Assembly: GCA_963281255.1 (NCBI GenBank)
Contig: OY725500.1
Span: forward strand, 2,283,330-2,347,329
Source: Aphrocallistes beatrix
Taxonomy: Eukaryota; Porifera; Hexactinellida; Sceptrulophora; Aphrocallistidae
Direction of reading: 5' to 3'
DNA length: 64,000 bases
In this document: positions 10,118 to 20,326 of the stretch, piece by piece
Numbering within the stretch: the first letter of the stretch is position 1
Layout: each line of letters starts with the position of its first letter
Notes under the pieces: generated by a model
Databases searched by the model: none
Told to the model about the DNA's origin: nothing
Seen by the model: only the letters and a program-made list of their open reading frames with translations
Made by a program: the position numbers and the translations under genes

Positions 10118-12046
10118 GGATACCGCCCTCGAAAAATCTTGCCTGGCGTAAAAAAAAACTGCAAAATGTTTTATTGCTAATTTCATTGTATTACTGATCG
10201 GTCTACCATCTGATAGCACTATTTGGACGGCATTTATTTTAATTTTTTGCGAAATAACCCCCTAAAGTTTAGCGTTAATAAAAATTGAAAAATTATTAGA
10301 GGATTTTAACTCATTTACCAATTAGTTTTTAACTTATTTGATTTTTTTTTATGATATGAACCTTAACATTGTATTAGCACATTTGGAGATTATAAAACAC
10401 AAATATTTAAAAGAATGGGCAAATAAAATCCAAACAAAATAGCTCTATAAGGGAGTCCATTTATATAATCCTCGGGAAATCGCAAGTTTGATCTCAGATA
10501 TTTAGCGATCACTGGGTCAGAAATAAAATTCTGATTGTTTCAAAAAAAAATTTGTTCGGATCCGACCATTTGTTCTTGAGATATCGCATATTATAGGTAA
10601 AGTTCGACCATAATATCCCTCTAAGGTCCCGAAAGAGGCTGATGTCATATCTTAAAAACTATTGTAGATATATAATATATTATATCCTTAAATAAAAGGA
10701 TATATGCGAAAATATATAGGTTCCTCGAACATTCCTTTGTCAAAAAATAAATAATTCTCGACTTATCATTGATTTAAATGTAATACAAATTCTATGGAGA
10801 ACTTTGAATCCATTAGAAAATGGCGAATCTAATCATTAAATATGTGTCCAAATTTAGCTATTATGCTAAATAGTGAATTCATTTGCCGTTAATAATATGT
10901 ACAGAAAAATTGGAGAACTTTTGATAATTATTTTGAAAGTTCTGGCCTTGGACCTCGCAGATTCGGTCAAAAACCCCCATTTAGGGTCCAAAAAGAGATA
11001 TCTCTCTATCTTTGTAAATACAAGTCCAAATTCTTAGTTCTCACTTCCTAATATACTTTTTACGAGTGTACATATATGATTCTTTGATACTAATTGCACT
11101 ACACCCTATGGAATGTTAAGTTTTATATTTTTGTCATATGATGACGTAGCATTTTTCGAAAATCCTAACTTCGAAACTAAAAGTCGCAGACTTTCGCTCT
11201 AACTTCCTAATATACTTTTTGGAAGCTTTTTATTCATTCTAAACTGATAGATTATACCTCGCAGTGCCAGGAATATGAAATATTATCTACAATTATCTCA
11301 AAATATTCGGAGTTAGGGGCCTCAAGGAAATTTGTGGATTTTCAGGGTACTTTTGCTATTTTTGGTAAATATTTGGCTTTAATATAGCTAAATCAGCAGT
11401 ATGGATGCGAATAAATGTCTGTGGATGCTTATGTGCATTATTAATAACTCATTTTACATTCTTCTTAACACCTAAACTTAAAATCTCTATATCCCGGGAC
11501 TTTAAAATTTCAAAATTGACCGTCTTTACAGAATTATTTCTCAAATTTGGTTTGAGATAGAAGTTTGAAAATTTCAAGAGTTGTTTCATATCATTAAGCG
11601 ATGAACGTAGGACCACCATTTTTTGGATATATTCTAACTCGGTGATTTTATTCATGATTTCCCAAAAAAAACAGACATTTTTTGCCCTTTTTTTTCGGAC
11701 ACCGATAAAATTTACAATTTTTGTCATTTTAACTTTCTTCTGGTCCTATGAAGTTGCAAATATGGTAGACTATCTATGATTCGATTTTGGAAGCGTTTGA
11801 TTCCTTGGTATGTTCTAAACAATTCATTGAGTGCCTAAATTTCTACCATTAAGATGTGCTAGCGGAAAATTTAAAAAACAGACTTTGAGACACTGTATCT
11901 CAAAATCTAGAAATTAGAATCAAAAACGGTTTGGATAGTGCCAGTATTTCTTGATGGAGATACCTCCCCACGCTTAACATCTCTTATAGCTCTACTTTCA
12001 TCGTATGCTGTAATGCAAATCATATGTTTTTTCGAGGGCGGTATCC
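10118..12046. mobile_element. Z element Z2, complete (1929 bp, TTAA target)
   Basis: It has terminal inverted repeats GGATACCGCCCTCGAAAAA and complement, flanked by TTAA on both sides. No ORF above about 90 codons and no transposase motif is present, so it is non-autonomous. It is inverted and nearly identical to 42854-44790. Ends of type 5'-GG...CC-3' with TTAA fit the Kolobok superfamily better than piggyBac, whose ends start with CC; this is an inference from end structure alone. Confidence 0.75.
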
Positions 12047-12529
12047 TTAAATAACATCCAAACATCCTTAATCAACAACTTATAGTAGTACTTAACTACA
12101 AAATATGGCATATCAAAGATTTTCACTTCATGACACCTTCAAAAGTGTTAAAAAGTTGTCAGTTATGACTGGGGACCCAAAAATGACCACATCTGATAGT
12201 ATCCGCCGAAATCCCATATCTACAACTTTATTTGACTATGCCAGATCGTAATTTTAATACTGAATTCGAGTTCAGCACTAAAACTCCAGCAATTTGATAT
12301 ATATATTGACCATATTTTGAGAATATTTTGGTTGCCAGTTCTTAGCAATGTCCAGGAATGTGAAAAAATTTCTGGCCGTTGCTAGGTACGGTCAAACAAA
12401 AATATTTCCAAATATGGTCAATATATATATCAAATTGATGGAAATCTAGTGCTGAGCATGAATTCAGTTTTAAAAAGATGATCTGGCACTGTTAAAATAA
12501 GTTATAGCATTGGGACATTTCGCATTTAA
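12047..12529. mobile_element. K element middle part, with hairpin
   Basis: This is the central part of a K element split by Z2 on the left and by a second K at the TTAA 12526-12529. It holds an imperfect palindrome centred near 12370 (CCAGCAATTTGATATATATA on one arm, its complement on the other). The same segment occurs inverted at 42375-42849 with almost no differences. Confidence 0.7.
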
Positions 12530-14299
12530 GGTTGCCCTTTCCTATGGGAATATTGTTTTTAATCAAAAATCAACCAAAATACCTTTTTAACCATTTTTAG
12601 ATACCTAAAGGGGTTCTAAACCTCAATTTCGATTTTCAGAATAACAAAGCCAATATTTTTCCACTTAGAGCCACTTGAACCACCTGGTGTCGCCCAAAAA
12701 AGGACACATTTATGAACCTCAATGTCTCATATCCATAACTTCCTTGAATCATGTCAGATCATTTTAACGGTAAATTCGTGCTCAACACTAAATTTCCAGC
12801 AATTTGATATATATATTGGACACATTTGGAGAATTCATTTGTCTGCGGGTCCATAGCAACGGCCAGGAAAGTGAAAAAATTCCTTGCTGTTGCAATGCAC
12901 GGACATCGAAAAAATTCTCCAAATATGGTCAATATATATATCAAATTGCTGGAGATTCAATGGGGGACACGGATTCAGAATTCAAATGATGCTCTGACAT
13001 GGTTCAAAGAAGTTATTGATCTGGGATTCCGGCGGATACTATCGAATGTGGTTATTTTGGGTGATTAGTCATCACTGACCAGTTTTTACACTTTTGATGG
13101 TAAAATTTTTGATATACCATATTTTGAAGTTAAGTACTGCTATAAGTTGTCGAATAAGGATATTTACATGTTATTTAATATTCCAAAGCAGTATAAACTA
13201 TTGAAAATTGAGGGACATATATAAATATTTTCTGAATCCTATTTCCTGATACTTTTTTCAGCAATTATAAAGGTGATAACTTTGTGTAAATTCATTATAG
13301 GGGCGGAAACTCAACAGTTTTTGATAGATCTCGAAGAGTAGAACATAATGAACAGACAAATTTTTGATATTAGGAATAAAAAGAGAATTATGAAAAAAAT
13401 AGTGTTAAAATTACTAAAAATAATATTCCTCTGGTGTTTTGGTTTGAATTTTTATCAATTTTAAAAATTTCAAAAGCTGTCTGTTCATTAGTTAGATCAT
13501 TGATTTATGTTCTACTCTTCGAGATCTATCAGAAACCGTTAAGTTTTCGTCCCTATGTTAAATTTACAAAAAGGTATCACCTTTATAATTGCTGAAAAAA
13601 AAGTATCAGAAAATAAATGATTTAGAAAATATTAATATATGTCCCTCAATTTCTATTAGTTTTAACTGCTTTGGAATATTAAATATCATGCAAATATCCT
13701 CATTCGACAACTTATACCACTACTTAGCTTCAAAATATGGTATATCAAATTTTTCTCCATCAAAAGTGGGAAAATCCAAAAATAACCACATTCGATAGTG
13801 TTCACCGGAATTCGAGATCAGTAACTTCTTCGAACCATGTCAGATAATCATTTTAATACTAAATTCTTGCTCAGCACTAAATTTCCAGCAATTTGATATA
13901 TATATTGACCATATTTGGAGAAATTTTTGGACGTCCGTGCATAGCAACGGCCAGAAATTTTTTCACATTCCTGGCCGTTGCTAGGAATCCGCAGCCAAAG
14001 AATTTCTCCAAAAATGTCCAATATGTATATCAAATTCCTGGAAACTTAGTGCTGAGCACGAATTTAGAATTAAAATGATGATCTGACATGGTTCAACGAA
14101 GTTATGGATATGAGACAAAATGTGTCCTTTTTTAGGCGACACCAGGTGGTACAAGTGGCTCTAAGTGGCGAAATATTGGCATTGAAATTCTAAAAATCAA
14201 AATTATTGTTTAGAACCCCTTTAGTTATCCTAAAATGGTTAAAAAGGACTTTTGGCAATTTTTTGATAAAAAGCAAAATGCCCATAGGAAAGGCCAACC
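12530..14299. mobile_element. K-type foldback element, 1770 bp
   Basis: Ends GGTTGCCCTTTCC and GGAAAGGCCAACC lie between TTAA sites (12526-12529 and 14300-14303). The whole element is an imperfect palindrome with its centre near 13415 and arms of about 0.85 kb. Matching blocks include GCAATTATAAAGGTGATA (13262, complement at 13577) and CGAAGAGTAGAACATA (13334, complement near 13510). Each arm carries its own smaller hairpin of about 180 bp (12790-12970 and 13880-14060). The small ORFs over the hairpins appear on both strands and are not genes. Confidence 0.75.
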
Positions 14300-14302
14300 T
14301 TA

Positions 14303-14866
14303 AGAGTATAATAGATTATATATCTTCAATAGTTTTTAAGATATGACATCGGCCTCTTTCGAGACTATCGAGTGATATTATGCCGATATTATGTCCGAAC
14401 ACCTATTGTAAGCGATATCTCACTTCCAAATGGTCGGATCCGAACAAATTTTTTTTTGAAACGATCAGAATTTTATATCTGACTCAATGGTCGCTAAATA
14501 TCTGATCTCAAACAGGCGATTTCACGAGCATTATATAAAAGAACTCCCTTATAGAGCTATTTTTTTTGGATTTTATTTGGCCATTCTTCTAAATCTTTGT
14601 CTTATATGCCAAAACAATGTTAAGGTCTATATCATTAAAAAATATCAAATAAGTTAAAAACTAATTGGTGAATGCGTCAAAAACCTCCAATAATTTTTCT
14701 TTTTCTAGTAAATCTAATCTTTAGGGAGTTAACTCATAAAAATCAAAATAAATACCCTCTAACGAGTAATATCAGATGGTAGGCCGCTCTGTAATATAAT
14801 GAAAATAACAATAAAAAATTATTGCCGCTTTTTTACGCCAGGCAAGGTTTTTCGAGGGCGGTATTC
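14303..14866. mobile_element. Z element fragment Z3
   Basis: The right-hand third of a Z element, equivalent to 44219-44790, ending TTTTTCGAGGGCGGTATTC just before TTAA (14867-14870). It has the same orientation as Z1, so the block 10118-14299 separates two parts of what was probably one Z copy. Confidence 0.7.
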
Positions 14867-14870
14867 TTAA

Positions 14871-15262
14871 GGCTAAAGTAGCCCACTATTGTATTAGGCT
14901 GTATAAGTAACTCTATACTAGTACAGTAAACCTGAATCCTTACTATAGTCGTTACATGGACTAAGAATGAATGTAATTCTGAATGCTTTAATTCTTGTGC
15001 ATATTGAAAATTGACTTGGAATTTTTTGTTTTTCTAATTTTCACTTCCATCATCCGTAATACAACGCATCAATTTTTCTCAGGTGCACATGCATAGATTT
15101 TAATGATTTAACTTTTTATTCTGGTTCTTAGTGATATTTTGCAACTTGTTATCGATTGAATTTTCCCATAGAGATGCTTTATTGGAAAATATATTGGAAT
15201 ATTGTTGCTGATCTCTGATTTTAGCGTTTTTTTCAATATTTTTGCACCAAACCTGTCTCCCA
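14871..15262. repeat. dispersed repeat W, copy 1
   Basis: Contains TAGCCCACTATTGTATTAGG (14878) and CCTGTCTCCCATTTAAATTC (15252). It recurs in the same orientation at 49005-50985, where two K elements are inserted into TTAA sites that are empty here (near 14990 and 15262). Nature unknown. Confidence 0.6.
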
Positions 15263-15509
15263 TTTAAATTCTATGCAATAAATCATTAATTAGGCTCGAT
15301 AGATTGTAAGTTTCAATCCGATTCAGTGTTGCTATGTCATGAACGAAGTTCATAGATTGACCATTTTCATGAACCTTTGAGTTATGGCATGAACATGGTA
15401 TGAAACATGATATTTTGCTGAACTTTTGACTTGTGGCATGAACATGACAAGTACTTTTTACTTTTGGCATGAACATTTAATGCTGTATGGCAAGAACTTG
15501 GTGTGAACA

Positions 15510-16876
15510 ACGTTTTTCTAAAGTAGAATATCGAAATCTGTCTCTATCATTTTGCTCCACGTGACGAGATCTTTCCAAAACCGTCGAGTTTTTTACTCTA
15601 GGACCTTTGTAACTAAAGATACCTCCTTTATAAAATTGATTTTTTTGAGTGCTAAACTAATATTAAATAATATCCAAACATCCTCAATCAACAACTTATG
15701 TTAGTAGTACTTTCTTCAAAATATGGCATATCAAAAATTTTCACATCATGACACCTTCAAAAGTGTGAAATTGTCAGTTATGACTGAGGACCCAAAAATG
15801 ACCACATATGATAGTCCGCTGAAATCCCTGAATCCGCTGAAATCCCAAACCAATAACTTTATTTGACAATGCCAGGTCGTTATTTTAATACTGAACTCGT
15901 GCTCAGCACTAAATTTCCAGTAATTTGATACAGGGTGGCTCATAAGTTCTGATACAAGCTTCATTATGTATAAAATGATTTATACTCAAACAATCTTAGC
16001 TATTATGGTCTTTAGAGATTCTAAATCGAATATTCTCGATGATTTTAGAAGACTTTTCCAGTCTAAGACCTGTAACTGTGTTTTGTATGGTGAATTTTAT
16101 GGGGGGAAAATGTGTCCTGGCACGCAGCGAAAATCGAGAATCAAGGTCGCTACTTCTGTAAAAAATGTCTTTATCATCGATGTCCTATGACGATTTAGCA
16201 CCAAATACCTTTCATTCACCATGGAAATATTTCATAAATCCATTGAATTCATCATCAGAAACGAGAGAAAGTTATTATTTCACGAGATCAAATTAGGTAC
16301 ATTTAGCAAAATCACCCAAAATTGCACTTTTTCCACATCACCAAAAATCTGATCCAAATGGTTCTCAATATGTACTGATATAAACATCCTATATTTCTAC
16401 AAATTTAGAGTGTACGGGGAAAATGTGAGAGCCAATTTTTCGTAAAATTTGAAGACTCTAGAAATATCATTTGAAAAGCAGTGGGTCCTGATACTCGATT
16501 TTCGCTGCGTGTCAGGACACATTTTTTCCCCATAAAAATCACCATACAAAACACAGTTCCAGGTCTTAGACTGGAAAAGTCTTCTAAAATCATTGAGAAT
16601 ATTCGATTTAGAATCTCTAAAGACCATAATAGCTAAGATTGTTTGAGTATAAGAAATTTTAGACCCAATGAAGCTTGTCACAGAACTTATGAGCCAAAAT
16701 GTGTCGTTTTTAGAGCGACACTAGGTGATACAAGTGGCTCAAAGTATTTTGACACTTTGGGGCTGGAGTTATTAAAATCGGAATTAATGCTTAGCTCTAT
16801 AAGTATCTAAAAATGATAAATAAGTAATTTGGACGCATCTTAGTAAAAAACAAGTTTACCATGGGAAACACCAACC
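15510..16876. mobile_element. K element with internal MITE
   Basis: The right end AAACACCAACC precedes TTAA (16877-16880). The left end is unclear near 15510, where the conserved K segment with CGTGACGAGATCTTTCC begins. The central hairpin is interrupted by a foldback MITE at 15931-16696. Just before it, 15340-15500 has a short repeated phrase TGGCATGAACAT. Confidence 0.6.
15931..16696. mobile_element. Tc1/mariner-type foldback MITE, right end lost
   Basis: Left end CAGGGTGGCTCATAAGTTCT follows TA. The right part is its complement (AGAACTTATGAGCC) but lacks the last few bases. The inner arms (15980-16140 and 16490-16640) are also complementary, which produces look-alike ORFs on both strands. 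Degraded relatives lie at 51970-52160 and 61190-61300. Confidence 0.65.
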
Positions 16877-16880
16877 TTAA

Positions 16881-17409
16881 GAACTGCTATATGTTGTTGA
16901 ATAAGGATGTTTACAAGCTATTTAATTTTAAGTTGATTTGAGCAACGGGCCGGGCCGTACTAACTCATAGATTCCACGACCAGCTCTAAAATATCACATC
17001 ATTCTCCGATTCTATCCTAAAATATTACATATATTGGAGTTAGTTATTTAGTTGTTTAGATCCAGGTACAAACTCGCTACACATAGTTCTATATACTTGA
17101 ATTTTTTCTCTTCTATGTCTGCGTTTTGCGACACGTCTCTGTTGTTTTACATCACATGTTTACTTTTTGCTTTTAATATTTTTTGTACGTCCTGATTTAA
17201 TAATAATAACTTTTACGAAAGACTATTATTACTTTTAAACTATATATACATACGAAACGTGCTTATTTATCCACATTCAATGTTGCTCTATTAATTATGA
17301 CTATTTAACGTACGTACAGTCTGTTAAATAATTATTTAGAATTAAAATTTATATCTGAATCAATATAATCTTTTTATTTTTGGGCTAAAACGATATTTTC
17401 AAAGGAAAA
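16881..17409. other. no feature seen
   Basis: AT-rich sequence without recognisable repeat ends or coding signal. Confidence 0.4.
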
Positions 17410-17760
17410 ACTAGTATATGTTAGCATTTATCGTATATCCATTGCTATCTATTGGCATTTGGCATCTCGTCATGGATTCCCAGTAAGGACGCAAAATTCC
17501 TGGTTCAATTCAGTTCCGAGTTTCTTCTAATTTTTGTTTCAGCTCTGGAATTATCCAGGGACCTAGTTTAATAAGCTCCTGCTTTACCCATCCGAACAAA
17601 TTTTCTATAAGGTGAAGGTCTGGACATTGAGAAGGCCAAGTAGTATGATTTGGCACATGTTAAATGAACCAAGATTTGACTTTACGTGACTCATCTTCGT
17701 GATATACATGTGCATCAGTAAGTAAATGACCCTCCATTATATGTAAGAACATATCACTGT
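17410..17760 (-). pseudogene. Tc1-like transposase remnant (C-terminal part)
   Basis: On the minus strand the translation contains TTWPSQCPDLHLIENLFGWV, the region around the third catalytic acidic residue of Tc1-type transposases (NPIENLFGW in relatives), then LRPYWESM near the C-terminus. It resembles the transposases at 29630-30587 and 58956-59919. There is an internal stop (RN*IEPG), and no terminal repeats were found. Confidence 0.7.
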
Positions 17761-18166
17761 TCAATTTTTCAGTGAATATGCATGATGGAATTGTGCTTAT
17801 AGAAGAAAATCCTGCCCTTTATTAACACTTATATCAATGAATCAGAATCAAGATATTCCTTGTAGAATTCGAAAAAATGGGTTTAAAATAATGGAGTGCT
17901 TTTATAAATAATTATGTAACAGACTTTTTCTTTTTCTACACAAATTACGAAATTAATCAGGATACTACATGTTATTTCGATATGGATAGTAGAGACAACT
18001 TTTATCTGGTTCATTTAAAGATTTATACTACCTACAATATGTCCTTATCATTATCAGATAGGTTATCATTTAACTATAGCCCCTGCCTTTACATTTCAAA
18101 ATCTAGATACACAAATCATTGCTAATATTTTAAATTTCCTTATAACGATTTACATTAGCTTTGACT
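17761..18166. other. upstream region of topoisomerase I
   Basis: Very AT-rich, apparently single-copy in the window. It must hold the promoter and 5' UTR if the downstream gene is expressed, but I cannot point to a clear TATA box or initiator. Confidence 0.3.
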
Positions 18167-20131
18167 ATGGACAACAATGCATTACAATCACAACTTGATG
18201 AAAATTTTTCCGATGTTATCAATGGAGATATTTCTAGTGGTGAAGATAGTGATTACTATTCAGAATCAAAATGTGAGTCTAAATCCTCTAAAAGAATAGA
18301 GTCTGATAAAGAATGTAGCACATCCAAATCTAAATCAAAAAGAAAAATACTGGTTACTGGATTACATGTGAAAAATTCAAAATCTAAAAAGAATTGTTCA
18401 AATGAGGACAATTCTATTGACTCTAATGATGATTTATGGAAGTGGTGGGAAGAAGAACCCCATCCAAAGGGGGTTAAATGGTTTTCTCTACAACATGAAG
18501 GCCCTCTTTTTCCTCCTGATTATTCTCCTTTGCCAGAAAATATCCAGTTTTACTATGATCGATCCCCAATGAAATTGAATATCAATTCTGAAGAAATTGC
18601 TACATTTTATGCTAAAATGTTAGATCATGAATATGTTCAAAAACCTATTTTTAATAAAAACTTTTTTGAAGACTGGAAGGCGTCAATGACTAAGTTAGAA
18701 TCTAATATCATTACTGACTTAGCTAAATGCAATTTTCGTGAAATTGCAGAACATTTTAAAGCTTTATCAGAAGAGAGAAAATGTCGAACGAAGGAGGAAA
18801 AGGAAAAAATAAAGCTAGAAAATTCCATTATACAGGATAGATATGGCTATTGTACTTTTGATGGTCATAGACAAAAAGTTGGTAATTATAGAATTGAACC
18901 TCCTGGTCTTTTTAGAGGTAGAGGTGAACATCCTAAACAAGGTAAGTTAAAATATCGAGTTCAACCTGAGGACATTATTATAAATATTGGCAAAGATTCA
19001 AAGATACCCACTCCCCCATCTGGTCATTGCTGGAATAAAGTTCAACATGACCAGACTGTTACATGGCTTGCCTGCTGGATAGAAAACATTACAGGAAATT
19101 ACAAATATATCATGCTTAACCCTACCTCTAGGTTAAAAGGTGAAAAAGATTGGCAAAAATACGAACTTGCTAGAAAACTCAAAAAACATGTTGCTCATAT
19201 TCGTGAAAATTATTTCTCAGGGCTAAAATCAAGAGAAATGTTTGTACGTCAACGTTCCGTTGCATTATATTTAATAGATCGTCTTGCTTTGAGAGCTGGA
19301 AATGAAAAAGATTCCGATGAAGAAGCAGATACAGTAGGCTGTTGTTCATTAAGAGTTGAACATATTAAATTACATGATGAAATTGATGAGTTAACTAATG
19401 TTGTTGAGTTTGATTTTTTGGGAAAAGATTCCATACGTTATCAAAATCAAATTTCAATTGATAAACAGGTATATAAAAATTTAAAAATTTTCATAAAAAA
19501 TAAAAGCCCTTCAGATGATCTATTTGATCGCCTGACAACAGGTATTTTAAACAAATATCTTCATGAATTAATGGAAGGCCTTACTGCCAAGGTTTTTAGA
19601 ACATATAATGCTTCTTCAACTCTTCAAGAACAGCTAGAAATTTTGAAAACCACTAATGATTCAACTATTCCAGAACTTCTTCTCGTTTACAATCGGGCTA
19701 ATCGCGCAGTTGCTGTTCTATGCAACCATCAGAGAGCAATTCCAAAATCTTTTGAGAAACAAATGGATAATATCCAAAAGAAAATAACTGAAAAAGAAGA
19801 AGAGATAAATTCACTTCGCAAAGAATATAAGGCTCATAAAAAAGATTTGAAAAAATCCAAAGATATTGAAAAAAATGACAGACTTAAAAAAATGAATGAC
19901 AAACTGAATAAACTGGAGCAACAACTCCACAAACTTAAAATTCAAGCTACAGATAAAGATGAAAATAAACAAATATCCCTTGGCACATCAAAACTTAACT
20001 ATCTTGACCCTAGAATTACCGTTGCCTGGTCTAAAAGTTATTCTGTACCCATCGAAAAGCTATATAATAAAACACAAAGAGAAAAATTCGCTTGGGCTCT
20101 TCATATGGCTGATCAAACATTCAGATTTTGA
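18167..20131 (+). CDS. TOP1: DNA topoisomerase I (type IB), single exon
   Basis: This nuclear enzyme relaxes supercoils by nicking one strand through a 3'-phosphotyrosine. The first ATG is at 18167, giving 654 residues; the frame is also open to a TTG six bases upstream. Residues 1-85 are a short acidic, Ser/Lys-rich tail, much shorter than the ~200 residues of vertebrate TOP1. The core starts at about 90 (LWKWWEEEPHPKG) and includes EPPGLFRGRGEHPK (about 245-258). All five catalytic residues, numbered from this ATG, are present: Arg376 (LALRAGNEK), Lys420 (FLGKDSIRY), Arg478 (KVFRTYNAS), His521 (CNHQRA) and Tyr612 (SKLNYLDPRI). A Lys/Glu-rich coiled-coil linker spans about 525-595. There are no introns and no disabling mutations amid TE debris. 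Either it is the working gene or a young retrocopy; no poly(A) tail or flanking duplication is visible. Confidence 0.95.
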   Translation: MDNNALQSQLDENFSDVINGDISSGEDSDYYSESKCESKSSKRIESDKECSTSKSKSKRKILVTGLHVKNSKSKKNCSNEDNSIDSNDDLWKWWEEEPHPKGVKWFSLQHEGPLFPPDYSPLPENIQFYYDRSPMKLNINSEEIATFYAKMLDHEYVQKPIFNKNFFEDWKASMTKLESNIITDLAKCNFREIAEHFKALSEERKCRTKEEKEKIKLENSIIQDRYGYCTFDGHRQKVGNYRIEPPGLFRGRGEHPKQGKLKYRVQPEDIIINIGKDSKIPTPPSGHCWNKVQHDQTVTWLACWIENITGNYKYIMLNPTSRLKGEKDWQKYELARKLKKHVAHIRENYFSGLKSREMFVRQRSVALYLIDRLALRAGNEKDSDEEADTVGCCSLRVEHIKLHDEIDELTNVVEFDFLGKDSIRYQNQISIDKQVYKNLKIFIKNKSPSDDLFDRLTTGILNKYLHELMEGLTAKVFRTYNASSTLQEQLEILKTTNDSTIPELLLVYNRANRAVAVLCNHQRAIPKSFEKQMDNIQKKITEKEEEINSLRKEYKAHKKDLKKSKDIEKNDRLKKMNDKLNKLEQQLHKLKIQATDKDENKQISLGTSKLNYLDPRITVAWSKSYSVPIEKLYNKTQREKFAWALHMADQTFRF

Positions 20132-20326
20132 ACTCGTGAAGTGCTAGTTATGATTATGATTAGCATCTGTTAATAGTGACTAAGAGTGTCACTGGGATTA
20201 ATATATTTATGGATTTCTATATTTGTTCCTAATGTAGACATTTCAAAACAGACTGATTTTAATGACACATTAGTATTTAATTTATTTGACATCCATTAAA
20301 GTTTAAGTCTAGATTAACTAATTTTA
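20132..20326. other. 3' flank of topoisomerase I
   Basis: About 195 bp separate the stop codon from a Helitron. ATTAAA in CATCCATTAAAG near 20295 is a possible polyadenylation signal. No poly(A) tract marks a retrocopy end. Confidence 0.4.

Noticed and set aside
12804..14078. Paired ORFs of about 61 codons on both strands (also near 41910 and 49790)
   Set aside because: They are translations of the palindromic K hairpin; the same protein-like sequence appears on both strands because of self-complementarity.
15966..16681. ORFs with the shared phrase YTQTILAIMVFRDSKSNI on both strands
   Set aside because: They are produced by the inverted arms of a foldback MITE and no known protein is recognised.
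18637..19434. Minus-strand ORFs inside topoisomerase I
   Set aside because: Antisense shadows of a clearly conserved gene.
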